Source: Pseudomonas kuykendallii (lineage in GTDB: Bacteria > Pseudomonadota > Gammaproteobacteria > Pseudomonadales > Pseudomonadaceae). Taken from it: a DNA stretch of 64,000 nucleotides. How positions within the stretch are numbered: the first letter of the stretch is position 1; each line of letters starts with the position of its first letter. Below are positions 25,887 to 35,062 of this stretch, piece by piece. Under the pieces are notes generated by a model that worked only from the letters and a program-made list of their open reading frames with translations, ran no database searches and was not told the origin of the DNA. The DNA lies in assembly GCF_900106975.1 (NCBI RefSeq), contig NZ_FNNU01000006.1:1-64000 (forward strand), given 5' to 3'. Position numbers and translations under genes: made by a program.

Positions 25887-27242
25887 TCATACGGCAGCTA
25901 ACGACTCAAGATCGGCGCTAATATTCTCCTGCCTGCCTTCAAGTATGGCAGCGAACGGAGAGCATTCAGGGACCAAAAGCTGGCGTGACCTCAGACAGAA
26001 CGGCAATACCCATAGCCGTAAGCCCTCCAGCTTGGGAAACTCGAATACTGGTAACGGCCGTTCGAATGCAGCCGTTTTGGGGTAGATCAGCACAACATCC
26101 CCTGCCCCACTCAAATAACTCTGGCCGTAGGCCTGTAACTGGTAGAAGTCGCTTTGCGCAAGGCCGTACTTGTTCGTGCCGTTCGCCTTCAGCCCATCCA
26201 ACAGTTTCCACTTTGTGTCGAGAACCAGTAGATCCCCGCTGGCATCCCGAATCAAGAGATCTGGCTTTAAACAAAACCAGTTCTGCTCTCGGTGGCGAAC
26301 CAGGTGATGGCTGCGTGCTTGGGTTTTCAGGACAAGGGGCCGCGCCAGTTGTTTCGCGAGGTGCTTGGCGACAAACGCTTCGAACACTGCCTCCATCGGG
26401 AACAGCAGCGACGGCGCATTGTGGCCGCCGCTGCCTGTTAAGGGTGACTGCTCCTCAAGGATCAACTTCGCCCAAGCCAGCGCATCGCTGTAGTAGCCCA
26501 TGCCCCGGTCGAGACGCACCTGCTGGAAATCGATCCGTGGCTGCACTGAGACCGGAACCTCTGCAAACACGAACTCCAACTCACGGGCCAGTTGCTGATG
26601 AGCCCGAGAAGTAGACAGCATCAGTACTCGTCGCAACGCGGTATGCAGCAAGCGGTTTTCCGGGCGATCGATCGAAAACTCGTCGTGCTCTGTGAAGAAG
26701 CGGTCCGCCCGATATAAGTTTTGCCGAAGATGTGACGCCATAATCAGCTTGCCGCGAAGTGCAAACAGGTTGTCCTGCTTACAGGAGTAGCTACTGCGCA
26801 ACCCGCGTTTGACGATGTGCCCAACCGTACGCAGAAACTCAGCAATGAAAACTTCCAGCAAGGGCATTTGTGTCGCCGAGAGCTTGGCGCTGTCAGTTTG
26901 AACGTGGCGGAAGCCTTGAAGGCAGCAAAGCATGTCGATTAGAAGCTGACGCGCCTCCGCCGCACCGCCGCCTATTGCTTTGCCGACCTTGGGCAGCACC
27001 TCGATCTGGTAACCATCCGGTGCGCGAATTACTCCGACAAAACTGGTGACCTGGACGGCGCGATGCCCGCGCCGCTGGGTGAGGCGCAACCATTGCGCCC
27101 CACCCTCGTCGGCTGCCCGCAGACACTGGCGCTCAAGCCATCCGTAGACCTTATCCGGAATGGTGTGCAAACCCTCGGGACACGCGCCACCCGATGCCTC
27201 TGCTATCAGCACATCGAATTCGTAAATCGTAATGCCGCTCAC
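25887..27242 (-). CDS. mcrC: McrC-type restriction endonuclease subunit
   Basis: 451 residues. McrC supplies the nuclease of the McrBC type IV system, which cuts DNA carrying modified cytosines. The C-terminal PD-(D/E)XK motif is visible as KPDLLI followed by LLVLDTKWK. The N-terminal region with GVIRAPDGYQIEVLPKVG and the central RGKLIMASHLRQN are family-typical. It is 14 bases downstream of mcrB in the same operon, and its 3' end converges with the integrase gene (8-base gap). Confidence 0.94.
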   Translation of the reverse strand: MSGITIYEFDVLIAEASGGACPEGLHTIPDKVYGWLERQCLRAADEGGAQWLRLTQRRGHRAVQVTSFVGVIRAPDGYQIEVLPKVGKAIGGGAAEARQLLIDMLCCLQGFRHVQTDSAKLSATQMPLLEVFIAEFLRTVGHIVKRGLRSSYSCKQDNLFALRGKLIMASHLRQNLYRADRFFTEHDEFSIDRPENRLLHTALRRVLMLSTSRAHQQLARELEFVFAEVPVSVQPRIDFQQVRLDRGMGYYSDALAWAKLILEEQSPLTGSGGHNAPSLLFPMEAVFEAFVAKHLAKQLARPLVLKTQARSHHLVRHREQNWFCLKPDLLIRDASGDLLVLDTKWKLLDGLKANGTNKYGLAQSDFYQLQAYGQSYLSGAGDVVLIYPKTAAFERPLPVFEFPKLEGLRLWVLPFCLRSRQLLVPECSPFAAILEGRQENISADLESLAAV

Positions 27243-27256
27243 GAGTCACCCAGCAC

Positions 27257-29638
27257 TCAGGTCGGCAACGTCTTGTAGATGCCGATGTAAGCATCCGGAT
27301 TGGAGAACGCAGCGTCCTGCACAGCGTAGTGTCGCTTAGTGGAGTAGCTGTCCATGCCATGGTCGCTGCCGAACAGGCGAGCCAACTCGTCCTCCTGATC
27401 TTGGCCCTCTACAACAAAACGTGCAGCAGGGGATTTCTGGTTATCCGCCAATACAAGACGGATCTTTTGCCAATCCTCAAAAAAGTACTCTTCAAGCAGG
27501 GGAAAAATGCGAGTACTGAACACCTGCTGCAGGGCTACAAATCGCTCGTCCCCATCAGGCACCTGCGCCAAAGCGCTGAAGTATGCATGGCCGATACAAT
27601 GGTCGCGGTCGTAGAGCACCTCGACGCGCTGGTTTATGGCATCAAGTATGCGAGGCACGTCGATCACCTGCTCGCCCAGACTAACCCGCAGGCCTCCAAG
27701 CGGCGCTCCCGGCTCATCGCGAGCATCAGGCATCACCGGCACAAACTCGAATCGGCGGCGCAACGCGGTATCTAGCAGCGCAAGAGATCGGTCAGCCGTG
27801 TTCATTGTGCCGATAATGTCGACGTTGGCTGGCACCGAAAAACTCTCGCCGGAATACGGCAAAGTCACCGAAACGGCGTTTACAGCTCCTTCGCGCTTAT
27901 CAGCTTCGATCAAGGTGATCAGTTCACCAAAGATCTTGCTGATGTTTCCCCGGTTGATCTCGTCTATCACCATCGCGAATTGCTGATCTGGCGCTGATCT
28001 TGCCTTCCGGCACAGATCCTTGAAGGCGCCCGCGCGGATCTCGTATTGGATCTCACCGGTCGCTGTATCGCCGTCGAGAACCGGCCGGAGGCCCTCCACG
28101 AACTCCTCGTAGCCGTAGGATTGGTGGAAGGTAACAAAGCTGTAGCGTTTAATGTACTCGGCTGAGGGTGGGCCGGCATCGTACTCGTCCACGAGCCTCT
28201 TAAGGTCGGCAGCTGCGTCCTTCCAGTCTCCAGCAAGTATCCAGGACGAATCCGGTAGCTTGTCGAACACAGCCGGAGCCATCCGTTTGCTCATCTTGAC
28301 GGTTTCAGACGACTCAATCGTGTGGTACTGCAGAGCGCCCCAAACGGTGTTTCGCACACTCTTGTTCGCGCTCTTGGCGGCGGCAATAGCTCTCATAAAA
28401 GGGTGATCAAGCAGTGTGTCGACACTCGCGTTCCCGCCCAGATGGTAGAGAGCCGCCGCAGCTGCTTCCCACCAAGTAAGGCCCACAATCTTTTCACCCA
28501 CAAACTGATTTTGCCACTCCTCCTTAGATACAGAGGTCATGGCTTGCTCATACTCTCGCTTGAGCAGCTTAGATAACTCGTAGGTCTTCCCCGTGCCAGG
28601 TGGGCCATAGTAGATACGGTTGATCGGAGACCTCACTGCATCAGAGTCGGGCGTTTCGTCTTCGTCGGAATCATCGCCGTGCTCGACTGGATCGTCCCGC
28701 AGTTGATCTGGCCACAGTCCCGGTCGTTCCGTTTCAAGTACCAGCCAATCGTCAAGTGAGTCATGTTCGGCTGAAAGGGTTGCCTCGATCCTCGAAACTA
28801 GTTCCTCTGCCAGTGGTTCGCGGTGGAGCTTGGGTAACGCGCCCACACCTCGCGTCCATGAGAGCTTGCGCGTCCGAGTGCCACGAACCACGCCAAGCAC
28901 ACCGACCGCGCGCTCTTTTCCAGGATCCTTGCGCCCAAAACGCACTTGGACGCCTTTGTTCATGTGCCACCAGTCCATGCCCGCCATGTGGACGGCCCGC
29001 GCCAATCGACAGAACAGCGCCTTGTCTTGTGGCGACCATGAGGCGCGGAAAGTTTGGAATGCAGGTTTACCATCGAAGTGTTTGAGCAGGTCCTCGTCGC
29101 TCAGTGTCTTGCCGAGGCTCAGCTTGGAGACCACCTCGTCGTAGCGCAGCTTGAAGTTACGGATGGCTTCCAAGCTCCAAGTAACGAGTTGATCCAGTGA
29201 TTTTTCCATCCCATCGGCCGTGGGCAGCTTGGCGATGAAGGGGGATGTGCTGTCATAGGTGCCACGCAGATCCAGGTAGGCCTTTCGCTTCGCATCCGAG
29301 TCGTCGAGGCCAACGGTATCGATCTTGACCACGAAGCCGTCATTGGCATCGATGCCTACGGTGTAGGCCAACTCCTTCGGCGCTTCAGACGAAGGGTAGA
29401 TTTTGGCCCAGTTATAGCCAGCGAAGTTATTGCCCTGGTTGGTGGGACGCTTGCGAATCTCCACGCGCCCCACGGGAAACAGCTCGGCCTTGACCTTATT
29501 CGCCCACGCCTCAGTTACTTCGTAGGCCTTCTTTAGCTCCTCGTAGGCACGATTCTGCTCAGGGTTGGATTCGTCGCGTTTTTGGCCCTTCCACTTGTTC
29601 AGCAGCTTGAAGTGGTCACTGGTGAAATAGTCCGCCAT
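27257..29638 (-). CDS. mcrB: McrB-type AAA+ GTPase of the McrBC restriction system
   Basis: 793 residues, longer than E. coli McrB (about 460). The first ~330 residues form an uncharacterised recognition region with a patch near WTRGVGALPKLHREPL; an acidic linker follows. The AAA+ domain carries Walker A GPPGTGKT (345-352), Walker B FAMVIDEINRGNISKIFGEL, and the McrB signature MNTADRSLALLDTALRRRF. It is predicted to bind modified DNA, translocate with GTP and activate McrC. The enlarged N-terminus probably sets specificity for a different modification. Sits downstream of the metallopeptidase and hsd genes, all on the minus strand. Confidence 0.93.
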   Translation of the reverse strand: MADYFTSDHFKLLNKWKGQKRDESNPEQNRAYEELKKAYEVTEAWANKVKAELFPVGRVEIRKRPTNQGNNFAGYNWAKIYPSSEAPKELAYTVGIDANDGFVVKIDTVGLDDSDAKRKAYLDLRGTYDSTSPFIAKLPTADGMEKSLDQLVTWSLEAIRNFKLRYDEVVSKLSLGKTLSDEDLLKHFDGKPAFQTFRASWSPQDKALFCRLARAVHMAGMDWWHMNKGVQVRFGRKDPGKERAVGVLGVVRGTRTRKLSWTRGVGALPKLHREPLAEELVSRIEATLSAEHDSLDDWLVLETERPGLWPDQLRDDPVEHGDDSDEDETPDSDAVRSPINRIYYGPPGTGKTYELSKLLKREYEQAMTSVSKEEWQNQFVGEKIVGLTWWEAAAAALYHLGGNASVDTLLDHPFMRAIAAAKSANKSVRNTVWGALQYHTIESSETVKMSKRMAPAVFDKLPDSSWILAGDWKDAAADLKRLVDEYDAGPPSAEYIKRYSFVTFHQSYGYEEFVEGLRPVLDGDTATGEIQYEIRAGAFKDLCRKARSAPDQQFAMVIDEINRGNISKIFGELITLIEADKREGAVNAVSVTLPYSGESFSVPANVDIIGTMNTADRSLALLDTALRRRFEFVPVMPDARDEPGAPLGGLRVSLGEQVIDVPRILDAINQRVEVLYDRDHCIGHAYFSALAQVPDGDERFVALQQVFSTRIFPLLEEYFFEDWQKIRLVLADNQKSPAARFVVEGQDQEDELARLFGSDHGMDSYSTKRHYAVQDAAFSNPDAYIGIYKTLPT

Positions 29639-29644
29639 GCTCTT

Positions 29645-30397
29645 CTATATCCCTTCAACATCAATTCCGTGTTCGGCCAGCCAAGCCCGGCGCTGCACGT
29701 AGTCGGGCATTGCGCGCTCAACACGCAGCCAGAACGCAGGGGTATGGTGCGGCTCGTGTAGATGGGCAATCTCGTGCACCACCACATATTCCGCGATGTG
29801 GGGAGGCAGCAGGATGGTCTTCCAATGGAAGTACAGCCAGTCGCCTTTACCGCATGAACCCCAGCGATAACCAAGGTCTTGCACCTTCACACCAGCCGGC
29901 GCCACTTCCATGCGCGACTGGTAGTCGGCTACGCGACCGGACAACCAAACACGGGCTCTGTCGCTGTACCAGCGAATGAAATGCTCCCGTGCGTCCGCCT
30001 GAGCATCATGGTGTAGGGCAAAGCGGCCATTCACCAGCTTCAAAGGCGTGCATTGGTCATCGACCATTTTTAACCTATGGGTACGCCCCAGGTACAAGAA
30101 GCCCTCGCCGCCGACAAACTCCTTGCGCGGCACCTTGCGTTGCAGCCGGTCTTTCTCGGCCAACTTGGTGTAGATCCAGAAGCGCTTCTCGCTAACAAAC
30201 TCACGGAGTTGATCGATGCCCACCTCAGGCGGTGCGCTCAGAATCAGTTCGCCCGTTCGCTCCACCGTAATTTGCATCGTCCGGCGCCGGGCGCTGCGCC
30301 GTATCGCGAATAGCAAATCGTCCACCTGCATACAGTCACCTACCTTTGCAGAGGCTTTTTCTAGTTGGTGGTCAGTAGCGTTCAGCTGGGCCAGCAT
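29645..30397 (-). CDS. YgjP-type zinc metallopeptidase (SprT-like)
   Basis: 250 residues. The zinc site HEIAHLxxxxH is visible in VVVHEIAHLHEPHHTPAFW, preceded by the conserved DLGYRWGSCGKG strand of the YgjP/DUF45 family. Members are frequently encoded next to hsd genes, as here (5 bases after hsdR), but their task in restriction systems is unknown; protein turnover of the restriction complex is one idea. The start is not certain: ATG 30331 is an internal alternative. Confidence 0.9.
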   Translation of the reverse strand: MLAQLNATDHQLEKASAKVGDCMQVDDLLFAIRRSARRRTMQITVERTGELILSAPPEVGIDQLREFVSEKRFWIYTKLAEKDRLQRKVPRKEFVGGEGFLYLGRTHRLKMVDDQCTPLKLVNGRFALHHDAQADAREHFIRWYSDRARVWLSGRVADYQSRMEVAPAGVKVQDLGYRWGSCGKGDWLYFHWKTILLPPHIAEYVVVHEIAHLHEPHHTPAFWLRVERAMPDYVQRRAWLAEHGIDVEGI

Positions 30398-30401
30398 GGG
30401 A

Positions 30402-33400
30402 TTACACCTGCACCAGTTTGTCGTGGTTGGCGCGAGCCTGCTCCATCAACTTGTCTGCAAGAACGCCTGCCTTGTCGTCATCAACCAAGCTAGGCTGCAG
30501 ACTCATCAAGTGCTCGAACAATCGCGTATTCAAATCTTCCTGGGCAGCGCGCTTATGAGGGCTCCAGATATTCCTATTGCCCTGCAGCTCCTGCACCAGT
30601 AAATCCACCAACCTAAGAGTCACGTCCTTTAGGCTAAGCAGTTCGGCTGCTGTCGGTGTCCGCCCAGTAAATACCTCATCAAGAATCGTGCGCAGGAATG
30701 GCGCACAATGCCCGGGTAAGTCGCTTGGTGCATCCGCGCTACCTACCTTGCCCGTACGCAGCTCATCGATGATTTTCTGCAGCTGCGAGATCACCTCATT
30801 CCACTGCTCACCCAAGGTTTTCAGGATGTCGTTCAAACGCTCAGAAAGCTTGCGATACAGCACCGGGTCTTCATCGGTGTGTTTGCGGATGTGCGAACGG
30901 ATGGCATGCTCCATTTCCGATGCAACCGCTCGCCGAGAGGCTACGCCGTCGGCGCTATCCATCATTTCAATGTGTTTAACAAACTCTGCATCAGTCAGCT
31001 GAATCGGTGGAATCTTAGGGTCGATGCCCAACGAAATCACATGGTCGTCGATCAGCTTGCGCACCTTGGCGCCGACGTCCTTACCCAGTACTGGCGTGTC
31101 TTTGTAGCGATTGCGAGCTCGGGCGTAGATGTAGGCCAGGCGCTTGGCGTCGCCCGAGTACGGCAACCCCTCGGGGCGTGGCAGCACGGTGTCCAGTGAT
31201 GCAAGGAAGGCCTTGAGCTTGACGGCGAACTCGGCGCGCAGTTTCTCGCTGCCCAATGCCTCAACGCAGGCCTCGGTGTCGTCCAGCGACTCGATGCCCT
31301 GTTGCCGAAACAAATCCACCACACGCAGATGCCGATCGCGCAGCACCGGTACCTCGTCCTTCAAGCTGGCCAGTGCGCCTGCCACGTCTTCATCAGCATA
31401 GGCCGCAAGTGCCTCCTTCAAGTGCTGCGCCACGCCGTAGTAATCCACCACGATGCCGCAACGCTTACCGAAGCCAGTACGGTTGACGCGGGCAATCGCC
31501 TGCAGCAACTCCGCCTCGCGGATCGGGCGGTCGAGGTACATAACACCTTCGATGGGCGCATCAAAGCCGGTCAGCAGCATCGACTTCACGACCAAAAAGG
31601 TCAGCGGATCGGTCTTTTCCGGCTTGGCATTGAACAGCGGCTTCTTAAAGCGTTTGATCAACTGCTCATGTGCCGAGCCATCAGTCCACTGCTTCCAAGC
31701 AGGGTCATCGTTGTTGCTACCCGAGATGATGGGCGCGAACTCGATGCGGGCCAGCGTGTCGCGGTAGCGCCAAGCCTGCACCACCGCCTGCACCTTGGCC
31801 GAGCGTTGGCATAGAGCTTCGTCATCCAGTGCCTTGTCTTCAGCGGAAAGCGCCTGAGCCTCCGCCAGAAGCTCGTCACGTGCCTGCTTCAAGGCCTCGA
31901 AGTAGCGGATCGCTGCCAAGCGGCTGTAAGCCACTACCTGCGCTTTGTAGCCATTGGGCAGGATGTAGGTGACGTAATGGCGGATGATGTCGCGCGCCTT
32001 GTCTGCGATCAGCGCCGGGGCATCAAAGATATGGCCCTTGGTGGCGTACTTCTGCTTGATCGCCTCCAACTCTTCGGAGGTGTGCTGGCGAAACAAATCC
32101 TCAAACAGCTCATCCAGGCTGGCACCGTCCTTGACAGCGCCGTTGGCCGTACGGCCCTCGTAGAGCACCGGCACGGTAGCGCCGTCGGCCTCGGCTTCCT
32201 TGATGGTGTAGCGGTCAATGAACTCGCCAAAGATTTCATGGGTGCGCTTTTTCTCACCCATGATAATTGGCGTGCCGGTAAAGCCTATGCGCGCGCAGTT
32301 GGGTAGACCCGCCAGCAAGTTGGCATGCAAATCACCCGCTTGAGTGCGGTGCGCTTCGTCCACCAACACGAGGATGCTGTCATCCTCGTTCAGCACCTCA
32401 AATGTATCGTCCGCTTTGTAGCTGGCCTTCGGCTCTTCCGCTTTCGGCAAATCGCCCGCCGTCAGTGGCGCATCGCCGGCGCTATCGGGGTCGCGGTATT
32501 TCTGGATGGTGGCAAAGATCAGTCCTGGGCCCTTGCGTCGCGCCAGTGCCTTCACGCCCGCCGTGCTTTCGGCTATATCCACCACCTCTCCGGTCAGGGT
32601 GGCGGTAACGGACAACTGCCCCTGCAAGTCCTTGCGGTCGGTGACAACGATGATCTTGAAGCGCCGCAATTGCTCTTCCGCGCGCATCTTGCGCACCAGG
32701 AATACCATGGTCAGGCTCTTGCCGGAGCCCTGGGTGTGCCAGATGATGCCGCCACGCTGATCATGCTCGCCATCTTGTAGTCGCGTCGGGCCACTCTTGA
32801 GGCGGGCAATCGCCCGGTTTACCGCCCGATACTGCTGGTAGCGGCACACCGTCTTGATGGTTTGCCCGCCCACCTGCATGAACAGCATGAAGTTCTGCAC
32901 TACATCCAGCAGATGCGCGGGTGACAGCAGCCCTGCAATCAACCGCTCCTGTTCGGAGAGGGCTGGCTTGCCGAGCGTTTGCGCGACCTCAATCTCGCTG
33001 CCGCTGCCATCAGGACCGCCCACAGTCTTCCACTGGGCGTAATGCTCAAAGGCCCCGCCGATACAACCCACGCGTGCCTGGTCAAAGCTACTGGCCACCA
33101 CCAGCTGGTTGGTGGCGAATAAGGGCTCATTGCCCTCGTTGTCGTCCACCTCGAAGGCCGCCTTGCGCTGGTTGCTGTAGCGCCGCAGCTGATCCACGGC
33201 CTCTGCCAAAGGCTCTGGAATCGACGGGCTTTTGCACTCCACCACCACCAGGGGGATACCGTTCACCAACAGCACCAGGTCGGGCACGATAAAGGCTTTG
33301 CTGCTATTGAAGCCGGGTGGGCAATCCACGCGGTACTGGTTGATCACCGTGAAGCGGTTGTTGGTCGGGGTGTCCCAGTCGATGTAACGAATCGTCTGGC

Positions 33401-33737
33401 CGCGCCCGCCATCCCATCCAGGTAGGCCGTCCATGGTTAAGCCACGGATTAACAAACCCGTAGCCTTCTCGTTGGCCTCCATCAGCTTGTGCGTACCCAG
33501 GCGGGTGATGGCGGATACGGCTTCGGACAGTCGCGCTTCATCCAGCCAGGGCGCGCCGTCAGATCCAGGGTTTAGCGCCCGCAGCTGTTCACGCAGCAAT
33601 CCCTCCTGAATCACCTCGGCAAAACTGGTGCGCCCCGTCACTGCTGGGTCGTCAAGACTGCCTGCGTTATAGGCCCAACCGAGTGCCTGCAACTGGGTTA
33701 CGAAGGGCTTTTCGACGTCATCGAGCTCCCAGCCCAT
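30402..33737 (-). CDS. hsdR: Type I restriction enzyme, R subunit
   Basis: 1111 residues. The N-terminal nuclease domain has the PD-(D/E)XK motif (VPDLVLLVNG followed by VVVECKSPS). SF2 translocase motifs: Walker A HTQGSGKSL, DEAH box VDEAHRTQ, FTGTP, and a C-terminal helical part binding the methylase. It cleaves unmodified DNA after ATP-driven translocation, once complexed with HsdM and HsdS. The start overlaps the hsdS stop (TGATG), so it is translationally coupled. Intact in length and motifs, so likely active. Confidence 0.95.
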   Translation of the reverse strand: MGWELDDVEKPFVTQLQALGWAYNAGSLDDPAVTGRTSFAEVIQEGLLREQLRALNPGSDGAPWLDEARLSEAVSAITRLGTHKLMEANEKATGLLIRGLTMDGLPGWDGGRGQTIRYIDWDTPTNNRFTVINQYRVDCPPGFNSSKAFIVPDLVLLVNGIPLVVVECKSPSIPEPLAEAVDQLRRYSNQRKAAFEVDDNEGNEPLFATNQLVVASSFDQARVGCIGGAFEHYAQWKTVGGPDGSGSEIEVAQTLGKPALSEQERLIAGLLSPAHLLDVVQNFMLFMQVGGQTIKTVCRYQQYRAVNRAIARLKSGPTRLQDGEHDQRGGIIWHTQGSGKSLTMVFLVRKMRAEEQLRRFKIIVVTDRKDLQGQLSVTATLTGEVVDIAESTAGVKALARRKGPGLIFATIQKYRDPDSAGDAPLTAGDLPKAEEPKASYKADDTFEVLNEDDSILVLVDEAHRTQAGDLHANLLAGLPNCARIGFTGTPIIMGEKKRTHEIFGEFIDRYTIKEAEADGATVPVLYEGRTANGAVKDGASLDELFEDLFRQHTSEELEAIKQKYATKGHIFDAPALIADKARDIIRHYVTYILPNGYKAQVVAYSRLAAIRYFEALKQARDELLAEAQALSAEDKALDDEALCQRSAKVQAVVQAWRYRDTLARIEFAPIISGSNNDDPAWKQWTDGSAHEQLIKRFKKPLFNAKPEKTDPLTFLVVKSMLLTGFDAPIEGVMYLDRPIREAELLQAIARVNRTGFGKRCGIVVDYYGVAQHLKEALAAYADEDVAGALASLKDEVPVLRDRHLRVVDLFRQQGIESLDDTEACVEALGSEKLRAEFAVKLKAFLASLDTVLPRPEGLPYSGDAKRLAYIYARARNRYKDTPVLGKDVGAKVRKLIDDHVISLGIDPKIPPIQLTDAEFVKHIEMMDSADGVASRRAVASEMEHAIRSHIRKHTDEDPVLYRKLSERLNDILKTLGEQWNEVISQLQKIIDELRTGKVGSADAPSDLPGHCAPFLRTILDEVFTGRTPTAAELLSLKDVTLRLVDLLVQELQGNRNIWSPHKRAAQEDLNTRLFEHLMSLQPSLVDDDKAGVLADKLMEQARANHDKLVQV

Positions 33738-35062
33738 CAGGCGCTCCCTCGTTGTGTGGCATCAGCCAGCAGCGGTGTAACACGGACGCGACCGGTGAGA
33801 AGATCGTCCATCAGGCCAGCCTTGAGCTCTCTTAGCTTGGCGGACTCGGCCGCCGCGCTCTGTATGCGGTTATCGATTTCATCCAAGCGCGTTGCAATCA
33901 GATCTTGTTCGGCATGAAGCGGCTTTATAGTCAACAGCCCCCGGATCGTTGGCAGATTAAGACCTGCTTTCGCGCCCGCATCGTTCAGCTTGCTGATGTA
34001 GGTTTGTGCAATTGGCCCGGCCAGGTAATGGCCAACGAATCGCGAATTGACAGCATTTAGGTCTGGGCGCACCAAGGCAACGTGCTGATTGATATACGCC
34101 TCGCCTAAGCCGTCTGGAACAACGCCGACGATACCCAGATCGGCCGTAATGGAAATGAGAATGTCGCCGGACTCGAGTCGTGTACGCTGTCCGTCCGCAT
34201 TTCTAGGCGGGCGCACGTACATCGTCGACTCGAAGCGGAAGTTGATATGCTCACGTGTCAAGTTGCCAATGCGGACGAAGAGCGCACCGCTGTCAGCATA
34301 GAAGCGCGCCCAATCGCGCGAACCGCTGGTGACTGTATTGGACACCGACTCCAGCGTGACGACATCCCACACCTTCGGAACCCACCCCAGCGGCGACTCC
34401 TTGTAGAGATGCGGGGCCTCGGCTTGGGGCGGGCGTAGTTCGCCGTTAGTGTCGATGCCGCGCGTCAGGAGGTCGTGCAGCAGTCCCTGCTTGACGGCCT
34501 TGAGCTTGGCGATGATCGCCTCAGTTTCGAGGATGACAGTGTCGAGAGTATCTAGCACATTCGAAACGAGTGCCTGTTCCTCCATGTCAGGAACAGGGAA
34601 ATCAAATTTCACAAACTTAGCTTCACCAAGCCCCACCAAGGTACTTCCGCTTTTTTGAGCGTCGATAAACCGACGGAATGCAGGTGACGTGAAGACATGG
34701 AACGCAAATCGTGACGAGCACTGCTCAGGACGGATCGGTCGTACCAAGAAGAGATGCGAATTAAGTGATGTTTCCCCAGGAAGCCAGTCAATGCGACCGA
34801 CTTTTCCGATGGTTCCGTCCTTTGTAATCACCAAATCGCCAACTCGCACCTGAATTTCAGGAGACTCATCAAACTTCCGTTGAGGTATATGGAAGCATGC
34901 ATCCCAATTGACCCGTCCAGAGTCGTCGATGTGCATGCCCGTAATCAGATAAGGGCCGACCTCGCAGAAATCAGATCGGCGCAGGTTCCGCCAACCTATG
35001 CGGCCCTTCACATAGAAGACGTCTCCAGTGGGACGCACGGGCCAATGCGGGAATTCAGACAT
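33737..35062 (-). CDS. hsdS: Type I restriction enzyme, specificity subunit
   Basis: 441 residues. Two target-recognition domains separated by a conserved coiled spacer: the central helix ([36 protein letters not shown]) and the C-terminal helix ([28 protein letters not shown]) are repeats of each other. It determines the bipartite DNA target of the complex; the target cannot be read from sequence by eye. The start ATG overlaps the hsdM stop by 8 bases (ATGTCTGA). Confidence 0.93.
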   Translation of the reverse strand: MSEFPHWPVRPTGDVFYVKGRIGWRNLRRSDFCEVGPYLITGMHIDDSGRVNWDACFHIPQRKFDESPEIQVRVGDLVITKDGTIGKVGRIDWLPGETSLNSHLFLVRPIRPEQCSSRFAFHVFTSPAFRRFIDAQKSGSTLVGLGEAKFVKFDFPVPDMEEQALVSNVLDTLDTVILETEAIIAKLKAVKQGLLHDLLTRGIDTNGELRPPQAEAPHLYKESPLGWVPKVWDVVTLESVSNTVTSGSRDWARFYADSGALFVRIGNLTREHINFRFESTMYVRPPRNADGQRTRLESGDILISITADLGIVGVVPDGLGEAYINQHVALVRPDLNAVNSRFVGHYLAGPIAQTYISKLNDAGAKAGLNLPTIRGLLTIKPLHAEQDLIATRLDEIDNRIQSAAAESAKLRELKAGLMDDLLTGRVRVTPLLADATQRGSA

